From the NCBI GenBank assembly GCA_914767715.1, contig OU612069.1:27773387-27837386 (forward strand): a stretch of DNA of 64,000 nucleotides, read 5' to 3'. The notes beneath the pieces were generated by a model. The model made no database searches. It was not told where the DNA came from and worked only from the letters and a program-made list of their open reading frames with translations. The translations under genes and the position numbers were made by a program. Of the stretch, positions 55,300-64,000 are shown piece after piece; the stretch's first letter is position 1, and every line of letters begins with the position of its first letter. This DNA is from Membranipora membranacea (Eukaryota; Bryozoa; Gymnolaemata; Cheilostomatida; Membraniporidae).

Positions 55300-56976
55300 G
55301 CTGACAAAGCAGTGCATAAAATAGCATGTGTAGATGGAAAGATGACAGAGTGACTCAAAGAGTTATGTTTGCAATAAATAAACGGTTTGTAGCCTCAGCC
55401 AAGCTATCGTTCAACGATGCAGATTGGCTAAAGGTGGCATCCATGGACAGTATTGATAGATACCAGGGCAGGCATTGAGATTGGACTTATCTAGGAAGTG
55501 AAAATTTATAAAAGGACTATTATTTGTTTTGCCATTATGAGATCATTGAGCCTACATGTGAGTTTAGTCGGTCATGGTTATCCAGGCGTATTCCTTGTTA
55601 AAATAATAGTTAATATAATTGTTTTAATTGAATTTGATCTTGCATGATCCAACAAGTGCAGTTGTCAGAAATTTGACCCAATCAGAACAGTCAACCCTCA
55701 TTTTACTTGTTGTTGATCGTGTTTAGTTTGTATGGAGTTACCCCTTCTTGTTGAGGAAAAAAGCAACTCCGTACAAGAGGTCTTAAATTTATTTACACAA
55801 TACCATATGATACCATACATTTGTTTTGGCCAATCAGATCAACCATAACAAAGTGTGTAACCTTTAACCTTGCAGATGGAGCTACTATTAATCTGTTTAT
55901 ATCACATACCATTCAGCTCAGTGTCAGGCGACTAGGGATGGATACTCAGATGGCTGTGCAGCAGGTACCGACCGAATAGCGACGAGAGGACCTATTGATG
56001 ATAAGTCACATGTACATGTGAGTATTCTTACCAAGGAGTTATAACAAACATAAGGATTTCAATACATGTTGGGTAAGATTCTGCTGACGACTTTGGATTT
56101 GGTTGATGACTTGATGTCTTTATATGCTTATTATGTTACATTTGGCCGCTTATTTAGTTCATTTTCTCTTTGTATCTGAGTTCTCTAGTCGAGGAGTACT
56201 CCTCCTTGTCTAGTAATCTTGCTTTTGTTCTAGCATGAGTGGAATAATCCAGAGGTGCTGCTCATGCAGTTGCACTGAGTTAAGGTAGAGTGATAACAAA
56301 CTAGTAGTGGTAGTGGGTAGTGGAGAGCTGCAGTCTTTTGTTTTGGTCCAGACCATTCTTCTGTTTGCCTGTACTTCAACTTGGCCCAAACAAAAAAGTT
56401 CAAGCCCAGCTGTCGACCGTCAGTTGTACACATTACACACAAATTACTCATCCGGAGTTCGTAAAGTACAACTTGCAAGTCACTGCCGTCCCCATATAAT
56501 ATCCGCACAGCAAGTCAAACCGTGTTTGCGTTGTAGATAATAGTATGTATATCTGTTTTCGGTCATATTTCTGTATGGTCTCCCACCAGGGCAGTTTTTG
56601 ACATATATATATATGTCTAACGTTGAGCAACTCTGTTAGTTAGGCTTTACCGATGTTTTCGTCTCTAAGCTAAACTATCAGTGGGGTCTGTCGATTGGAA
56701 TGCGCCGATGCATAACTGCGGCAAGTTATCACTATCACTTTTATAAATATCATTTCACTCAAAGTTGAATCTATCAACTTGAATAGCTTGTTTGGATAGC
56801 TTGTTTGGTTTTCAACTGAACAACTGTCCTAAATATTTTTAATATGCACTGTCAGGCCTCAGAATGTTACATAACCAGGCTTGATTTTCATTCATGGCAT
56901 AGCACACAGGAATGAATAGTGGTCTTTAATGGGTGGATTGAATGATGGACTGTGAATGTCTATTTTCTTTTAACAG
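55300..56976. other. Non-coding stretch
   Basis: No gene recognised; short overlapping frames at 56,230-56,630 lack motif or splice support. It may be the upstream region of the candidate gene starting at 56,977. Confidence 0.4.
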
Positions 56977-57073
56977 AACACATGACATGGGAGCCATGTC
57001 AAGCACAGGTCGTTGATTGTCTTCTGAGGATGTCCGAGGATGTCCGAATCGCAAATTCATGATAGAATGACAG
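56977..57073 (+). CDS. Candidate first coding exon, mostly 5' UTR
   Basis: A strong acceptor (ATTTTCTTTTAACAG, AG at 56,975-56,976) and a good donor (GACAG then GTAAGC at 57,074) enclose 97 bp. All frames carry stops, so most would be UTR. ATG ACA G at 57,067-57,073 gives a start codon whose phase-1 junction matches the acceptor at 57,141-57,142. Only the last seven bases would be coding. Confidence 0.35.
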
Positions 57074-57142
57074 GTAAGCGAAAAAAAGTGTTGTTGTTCA
57101 AATTTGGCACTTAAAGACTTATAACCTATTTCGCAAATTTAG

Positions 57143-57378
57143 TCCAGAAGCCAACAACATCTAAGATTCAGTTGAATAATTTCTCTTTGGATGTACAATT
57201 TGATTGTGAAGGGCACATAAGTAGGCCTAGGAGTGTTCAAAAACCAAAATTTACACCTTTCAATGGACCCGATAGGGAGCTGGGGCCGCTTTTGGAGGGC
57301 CCAATATTTAACATTAGAAAACTGTCATATGCAATGGGAAAACCGAGGGATTCTATGGGAAAACCCCTACTATTGTAA
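57143..57378 (+). CDS. Candidate exon joined in phase to the preceding one
   Basis: After CAAATTTAG, a phase-1 frame reads QKPTTSKIQLNNFSLDVQFD and continues through FNGPDRELGPLLEGP to a TAA at 57,376-57,378. The true exon may end earlier at a weak donor. I do not recognise the family. The phase match with the upstream candidate start exon is the main support. Confidence 0.3.
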
Positions 57379-57539
57379 TGGAAAACCCAGGTCACATGGT
57401 ATTGTTTACATAACAATGAATTAGTAAACAGTGTAAGCTGTGTGCTGCACTGGTATTGTACTGACGACTGAAACTGATACTCCTACCAAGGAGTAACCCT
57501 GTTACTCCTTGCTCCTACCACCAGAAACGTTGTAGGCTA

Positions 57540-57824
57540 CTACAATAGTAGAGTGTGCAAGGCTTTGGTAAGTGGTTGAAGGTCATAAGTATCAAAATCT
57601 AGCAGCACAAAATACTTGGTCATAGAAATGATATAGTCTGTCAACATGTGTGGAATGTGGATGCTTTTGGTAACAGAGAACAGACTCACCGAGTAGTCCT
57701 TACTAGGTCTCAGATGAGGAAAATTAATGATGATGAAAGCCAGGTAAGTTCTCATGAAACAAACCGAGGAATTCAATGTTTGCCTACTTAAACTGGTTAT
57801 CTGAAGGAAATACATATTCATCAC
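57540..57824 (-). CDS. Unrecognised minus-strand ORF, 94 codons
   Basis: The frame has protein-like composition, with segments LAFIIINFPHLRPSKDYS and MTKYFVLLDFDTYDLQPLTK and a stop at 57,540. On the opposite strand a perfect CCAG-GTAAGT donor occurs at 57,743-57,749, so the coding strand is uncertain. No family recognised. Confidence 0.25.
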   Translation of the reverse strand: MMNMYFLQITSLSRQTLNSSVCFMRTYLAFIIINFPHLRPSKDYSVSLFSVTKSIHIPHMLTDYIISMTKYFVLLDFDTYDLQPLTKALHTLLL

Positions 57825-58100
57825 TCCTTGTTAAATCTAGGTTTGGATTGATTTGATTACGAAAGAAGTCCTCTCGTCTTTTCCATGTGTGCTGTGCGCA
57901 TTTTGTTTCTACATCTAACATAATAGGGAAAGTACTTGTCCGATCAATATCTGTGACCCGCCAGCCAGAATATCATTTGAAGCGAGGTGAAAGAATGTCT
58001 CATTTCCATTTTTCAAGTTAATGCTTTAACTGGTAATAAGCATGTTCGCTGTGCTATTGGATACTTGTTGTTGGTTATTGGATATTTTCTGTAGGCCCCT

Positions 58101-58206
58101 GCTACAAAGAACACACGGGCTGCATCTGGTATCGCTGACAATGGTGTTGTAGTGCCTCAGATTGGATTGTTTCGTGAGAATAAAAGGAAAGGTGGCTGCG
58201 GGTTAT
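58101..58206 (+). CDS. Candidate short terminal exon
   Basis: After the acceptor ATTTTCTGTAG a frame reads APATKNTRAASGIADNG and VVVPQIGLFRENKRKGGCGL and ends in TGA at about 58,206. Good acceptor and open frame, but short and unrecognised. Confidence 0.25.
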
Positions 58207-58443
58207 GACGGGAAAGGCTCAGCTCGATCCGAGTCAGCTTGCAAAGGCAGAAATTGAAAATGGAGGTGAGGCTGAAAATAGAGAATTTCTTATGATTTCA
58301 AAACAATATGTTGAGTTAAGTTTTGCATTGTATATGTTAGAAACACACACTGCACAACACCATCATTTCTGTCTCAAATCTCAAAACAGCGGCATATCCT
58401 AACGCAGACGTCAATTGTGTTGCAGGTAAACTGAGGGCTGCAG

Positions 58444-58674
58444 GCTGCGGGCGACGCTAAAGAAGATCACCGATTACCCAGACTCAACGGCTATGCCTCA
58501 GACAGTGCGGCGAGGGAAGCACACTACCATAAACATTGCATCAAAAATTATTCCAGGAAAACTTATGAAAAGGTCACAACGTGGGTTAAGTTCTTATATG
58601 TGTTGAAAATTGTATTGGGTGGATTTTTTTTATGTCTAATCATAGTTCAAAACCCTGAAAACTCTAGGGAGTAA
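58444..58674 (+). CDS. Candidate exon with a YHxxC zinc-site-like motif
   Basis: A frame opening after a CTGCAG acceptor-like end reads AAGDAKEDHRLPRL, then EAHYHKHCIKNYSRKTY, and stays open to about 58,670. The E-x-x-YHxxC arrangement is common in N-terminal zinc-binding regions of invertebrate mobile-element and hypothetical proteins. No donor of good quality follows EK (GTCACA), so an unspliced or broken ORF is possible. Confidence 0.3.
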   Translation, partial: AAGDAKEDHRLPRLNGYASDSAAREAHYHKHCIKNYSRKTYEKVTTWVKFLYVLKIVLGGFFLCLIIVQNPENSRE

Positions 58675-59399
58675 AATATTTGCAGGAGGAAATGCTCACA
58701 ATTTCACACACGCCTTAAACAGGTGATATTTAACCCTCACTTTATTTAGACTCTCACCTCTGCTTGCAAAAATTTAGTGCTAGCTAACATTAAGTCACCC
58801 ATAAACTGGCTAAACTAAGCTAAACATTACTCCTCCAGGGTAACTACAGGTTTTTTTATGTATTGTAATGTCCTATCCCTCATCTATTTATTATTTTAAG
58901 TAGAGTATGTGTGGGAATTTGTGGTACGGTGATGTCATAGGTCCAAGCAGTTGACACCCTTTACAAAAAGACCATAACCACTTCATCCCCCCCCCCCCGC
59001 TTTTATATATCTACTTGCATGAAATACGAGTAATATATTCATCCAACAGATTTGTTATGCAAGCTTTTAACTTAGCTGCTAGATTTGATGTGAGATAGAA
59101 TCATTTTTTGTTCGAAGATTGTACCTCCTGCTGTTGTGTTGGGATCCAGTTAGGTGATTATATTTTTCCTCTCATTAATCTAAAGTTTTATCGTTCATTC
59201 AGTGATACAGCGAAGGACGAAAAACCACACAAAAAGGCTTACAATAACTATTCAGATCTAAGATCATTGATCATAGTCAAGAAGCACCAAATTTTTTACA
59301 AGATGACCAAGTGAAAAAATACTCTGCCTGTATTTGTGTCAATGCAAGTTTTCACATGTATTTTGTGTGGAGATTATTCATGTCCTTTTTTTGCTTGCC

Positions 59400-59900
59400 C
59401 ACAGTTTGACGCAGGTACCATCACATTTAGGTATGTGTTTTAATGCTGTTTTATTTAATTTAAACAGGTTTGCTCAAATACTCTACCATCCAATTAGTCA
59501 ATGAAGAGAATTTGTACCTTCGATAATCTTGAAGTATATATTGAATACTGGTTTTCACAAGCACGTATTATGGAAATACTCGCTTTTCTTGCTTTCCTTC
59601 TTGTTTACGCAGGTCATACTATTGTTGTATGTTTTAATGTTATACATGTTTATACATATATCTCATCTCCCAACTAGTCAATGAAGGGGATTTCTACCTT
59701 GGTAAAGAATTTATTATATGAATACAGGTTTTCAGTGCATTCGATATGCCCATTATTTCGTCTTTCTGCACATTGACACAGGTCACATTGCGAATATTAT
59801 TTTTTCCTTGTCTGTACATGAATGGCATTTCTAAATTGGTCAATAAAGAGGATTTCCTTGTGCCTCAATAGATAATACACACACACCAGAATGCTCATAA
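59400..59900. repeat. Tandem repeat of about 190 bp, three diverged units
   Basis: Units start near 59,400, 59,605 and 59,780. Each has an ACGCAGGTCA-like word, a TATGTTTTAATG-like word in the first two, then TCAATGAAGRGGATTTC followed by TACCTT or CTTGTGCC, then GAATACNGGTTTTCA. Each also has a pyrimidine-rich stretch near the end. Confidence 0.65.
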
Positions 59901-62900
59901 AGAAAAACGAAATTTTGCATTTTTTTGGTCTTTTTTTGCCTTTGTTGAAAAAATGTGTTCTCTGAGAGGTGTAAATTTTACATATTTAGATTCGCAGCGA
60001 AATTCCAGTCTAGAATCACTTGATTCTATGTACATCCAAAGAGTAATTATTGAACGCAATTTTTTTGATCACTTATTGGCAAGTAGCTTCTGGACTAATT
60101 GCCCAAGGCCTACTGATGATATTTGCAGAAAAGATAAACACTGGGCGCTGAATCTAATGATCTTCACAGGTGTCCGAACTTGTACTCAGGCAGAGAAATG
60201 CCAACACTAACAGACCTATATTGGTGTGTGCTGTCAAACTGAATCATAAAGCCAGCAGCCGTAGCACAGTAACCCAGTGATGATGCAATGTATAGGGATG
60301 TGAATAACATCAAATTTAATGGTTAGCTGTGACTTAGCACTAACCACGGCCTGTCAGTTTGTGGTGCCACACATCAGCTGCTAAGCTATTACGATGGCTG
60401 GTCAGGTACAAAACTCTCATGCATGTTGTTTGCTGCTGAGATCTAAGATAAAAAAGTTTATTAGAAGGAAGACGTCCATGTTCTTTTATCTATCTGAGGC
60501 AGATGAGCCACAGGCCTTACTTGTTTATTATGCCAGAGACCAATCAGTCCTGTGGTTTGGAAAATTGTTTGAATCCCCTTCTTACTTTGACCTGTTCTGC
60601 CTTGTTGTAGATCTTGGTTGCAGGCCTACTTCAAGGAGACTGGATACTCAGGTCTGATGTGTCTGTCCAGCTATTGAGATGTGACAGACTGTCTCCCACA
60701 GGTTATTATGTAACATTTACTTCCTCTGTTTCATGATCAGGTTTTGAATAGGCCTACAGTGACCCATGAGTTTGTGTTCAGTTTTATCTAAACACAATTA
60801 ATAATTTTACTAGGCATTATTTTAAGATGGGTATGTGTTTTATCCTGCTAATCAAAAGTGCTGCGTTTACTTAGGCCTTACAATAGAGTCTTGTAAACTG
60901 AGATTTTTTCATAATGAGTGTGGATATTTTTATTTCTGTGAACACACCGAATCTTGTAAAGGTCACCGAGTTGAAAAATTCATGAATACTTGCACCCAGT
61001 TATGTTTCCCTCGCCGGGAGGCCGTCCGGTGGGGGGGGGCAAAATTTTGGGGGGCTCAGATTACCAGCTATGATGTGAAGGTGTTTAAATCATAAGAGGA
61101 TCCTTCCCCTATCATTGTCACTAGCAGGCCTATTTGTGTAAAGCTGTGACTATTCACATCACTGCTTGATAAGGTGGCAGTAATAAATGATTAGCGTGAA
61201 GGTTTTTAATTTGCTCGAGAGCTCTCAGTTCTGTTGGTTGGTTTTCCAGGATCGAATCGAGGCAATGGTTGTTTTTGTATCTGCTCGCTTACAAGTATAA
61301 TATATGAACTAATGAACTAGGCACTTGAAAAAAATTCTAGGCACTATATAAATTTGTCAATCGTATTTCAAAATCGACCAATAAGAACCAGTAAAAACTG
61401 GGGCGGGTAATTTGAAATCTCTGAGGCTGTGCAATTTTTAGTCAAAGCTGATGCATTTTCACCACTTTCTACGGAGATTTTCGGAATAAGATTTATACTG
61501 GGATGTGTGTATGAAAAATCTGCATCAGCCCATGCAATTTTCATCTCAATGAAGTCAAGACTGCTCATCATATTCCCATTTGAATTTGATATGGCTGGGT
61601 GATCGCTTTACATTGACTGGCCCTTATATACCTGTGGAGCCACTTTAAAGTGTTTGTAAAGGAACAGGTTTATTTATATCATTTTTGAGCTTGAAATCAG
61701 ATTAAGACAGCTATCACACATGCACTTGCATATAACAGTAGTCATCAGGGTTATTTGGTCTGGTGGGTTTGGGGGTTATAAGTTCACAACATTGAGTTGC
61801 CGACTCATGCACCGCCCAACTAGTACAGGCGATTTTTGATGAGCCTGTTATTGGGGAAATACTGTAATATTAGTAACTATGGTGGTCAGATAACAACTTT
61901 TGCAAATAAATGATAAAGTCACTCACAAGTCTGTCTGATGACATAAAAGTTCTAAAGAAAGTTCTATAATCTATATACACACTACTTGATGAGTTGAGAC
62001 GCTAATCAAAACAACCTTTATATCTGTGATGAGCCCATGTTGAAGAAGAGATTAGAAGAACCACTGTACATAACATTCAATGACTATGACTTTGACGCAT
62101 TCCCTGTCAGCTGTTTTTCAAGCATGAAAGTGAGTGATTTTCATTTCAGACCGATGCCCTTGTTTGCTCTGTTTAAATAAGATTATAGTGGAGCAATTGA
62201 TCCTTCCTGCCGACAAAGCCTTGCTTATTTCAGATTCACCCAAAAATGGTCCATGCAATGCTTTAAAGTTTGTAGCAAATCTTGCAAATTACCCAACACC
62301 AGCCTCCCAAATCAGACCCATACTGACGAAATGACTCAAAAACTCGACAAATTAATTTCCTAAGTGACTGTTGTGTGCAGTGACATGTGCTCTCATAAGA
62401 CCTGCCGCACTCAGTCAGTAATATTGATAGTCTATGTTAAGATGTGCTGTGTATATGTGATGCACACAGATGTACAAGATCTAATGAAAAAATAGAAAGT
62501 TTCTCCAGGTATCCCACTGCTAACACGATTATCAATACTCCTCTTTATGAGGCAGTCAAATTCATTTACATTTTACATCACCCTGAAGTCCGAAACAACT
62601 AGATGACAAATTTATTGAGTTGAATTTACTTTGTGACCTGTAATTTCTAGTTTTTAAACAATGTAAACGACACAGTTTATCCAAAAAACCTTGAGTGTTT
62701 AAACATCAGAGTATTTGCAAAAAATGTTGAAAAGATTGTCAAAACCTCAAATCACTCAGTATTAATCATTGTATGCTTTGGATTCCAACATCATCCTAAT
62801 GCCTGAAATGTCGAGATTTACAAATAATTTATTTTAGATTTCTGTGCGATTTGGAAATACATATTATCAAGAAAAACACACAATCTACCTGTGTAAATTT

Positions 62901-63182
62901 TGTATCCTCCATTGAAATTCTATTGAAAGCCGCTATTCATGAAGATAATAAGTGAAGCACATCACTGGTTTTCATGCGGGCTGAAGACGGGAGTTTGATT
63001 GGAATGTCATAGCCACGATCTCATTTATTCATCATAGTAATGTAAACACAGAGTAAGGATATACAGAGGGGCCACTTCAATGATCATTATAGTGCCTGCG
63101 GTTTTTATCCACTGGGGGAAATTCATCAATCTGGCTACCTGCCAGTTTTAGAATATATATAAGTTAAAGTGGAGTTTTGTCA
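59901..63182. other. Non-coding stretch
   Basis: No recognised gene. Open frames at 59,953-60,210, 60,394-60,657 and 60,835-61,095 have no motif. A candidate exon end (…CFSSMK then GTGAGTG) is at 62,029-62,129, weakly supported. AGGCCT words are dense at 60,105-61,130. Confidence 0.35.
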
Positions 63183-63598
63183 TGCAGACATAGCCACCTT
63201 TGATAGGAGTCATAATTCATTCTGTATTTATCCTAAAAACTGATTTCCAACTTTTCTGAAATGTCCAATCTCCAAGCTATACACCATGCTAGGATACATA
63301 GGCTATGAGTAATCCAGGTTTTTAAAATGAGTTTTATCATATAGATTTACATGGGGCTTAGGTCAATGCACAGACATTTCCTAATTTTGATGACCAGCTG
63401 TCTATCAACTGTCACATGTAAATCTATATGATATAACTCATTTTAAAAACCTGGATTACTCTTAGCCTATGAATCCTAGCAAAAAATGACAATGTTATGG
63501 TGTATAGCTTGAAGGTTGGACATTCCAACAAATTGGAAATCAGGCTTTAGGATAAATACAGACTGAATTATGGCCCATCAAAGGTAGGGATGTCTGCA
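63183..63598. mobile_element. Foldback element, arms of about 175 bp
   Basis: The left arm (63,183-63,354, starting TGCAGACATAGCCACC) is the imperfect reverse complement of the right arm (63,413-63,598, ending TAGGGATGTCTGCA). Long shared blocks include AATCCAGGTTTTTAAAATGA against its inverse, and CATATAGATTTACATG against its inverse. The loop is about 58 bp. The right arm has an extra 17-20 bp (ATTGTCATTTTTTG). No coding capacity. Confidence 0.85.
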
Positions 63599-64000
63599 AA
63601 AAAAATGCCATTATAACATGAAGAGATAATGAGTTTTTGGCATCATGCTGTGCACAATTCCCCCCCCCCCCCCCTGCCAGTTTCTATCTCGAGCGGTAAC
63701 CATGGTTAACAGAAAATGTATGAGATATGAGATATTTTCCCTCTGATTATCACATGGACTCGACGTCGATTTGCTACAAATGCCTCCTAAATGATATTCA
63801 ATCTCGCTCTCACTAAAGCTGTTAATCTCCCTGTAATTTTCATTCTCACTGTCGGATGAGCTAGAGCTGTAATTTTATGCCATGTTCGATTTAGATCCTT
63901 AGCTTTGTCCTTGAATTATGAAATGTCATACACTATCCCATTTTACCAGCTAAACCACATGGGACAGATAAATAATGCATTGTATTCACTCATTCATTCA
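63599..64000. other. Non-coding stretch
   Basis: No gene recognised. A 15-base C tract occupies 63,660-63,674. Confidence 0.4.

Noticed and set aside
62029-62129. Short exon ending at a GTGAGTG donor
   Set aside because: Only about 33 codons with a weak acceptor and no recognisable family or partner exon.

Overview
This window reads as animal nuclear DNA, not prokaryotic or viral. It is AT-rich, has no dense gene array or operons, shows exon-like open stretches bounded by GT/AG splice signals, and is crowded with broken LINE, Ty3/Gypsy, MULE, Helitron-like and MITE/foldback DNA plus satellites. The mix of Jockey-like and L2-like LINEs, and frequent AGGCCTA words especially near 60-61 kb, would fit a marine invertebrate, perhaps a non-vertebrate deuterostome. 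I cannot name the species.

Layout. 1-3.96 kb: a plus-strand Jockey-like LINE with a zinc-knuckle ORF1 and an endonuclease/RT ORF2, badly broken. 4-11 kb: mostly anonymous DNA holding a tandem array of perfect hairpins (7.06 kb), an AGTCTAAAA microsatellite and one well-supported cellular exon encoding part of a macro (ADP-ribose-binding) domain (10.59-10.92 kb). 11.5-13.4 kb: a minus-strand LINE interrupted by a 0.53-kb foldback element, followed by a degenerate MULE-type transposase (13.4-14.4 kb). 18.4-22.2 kb: a compound satellite (61-bp units, then 43-bp units, then a 10-bp G-rich minisatellite decaying over 2.5 kb). 24.3-26.5 kb: a diverged repeat copy, an unrecognised minus-strand ORF pair and a relict LTR. 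27.13-31.68 kb: a complete but inactivated Ty3/Gypsy element with 207-bp LTRs and a target duplication. 32.1-37.2 kb: Helitron-like debris, a roughly 125-bp tandem repeat and three LINE relics. 37.5-43.4 kb: three tandem copies of a 2.3-3 kb unit, the second carrying two datable insertions.

43.9-48.7 kb: a MITE-like repeat, then a candidate cellular gene whose exons join in matching phase and whose last part looks like a death-fold/CARD domain, split by a MITE that contains a tRNA-like body. 49.3-51.9 kb: a minus-strand L2-like LINE ending in an ATTCA microsatellite. 52-55.3 kb: a tRNA-derived SINE, LINE debris and two near-perfect palindromes. 56.9-58.7 kb: candidate exons of one or more cellular genes. 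59.4-59.9 kb: a tandem repeat of about 190 bp. 63.2-63.6 kb: another foldback element.

No feature set here works together as one pathway. Most sequence is explained by successive waves of mobile DNA landing in each other and in a few host exons. Two of those exons (macro domain, death-fold) belong to families often used in innate immunity, but this is inference from short stretches.
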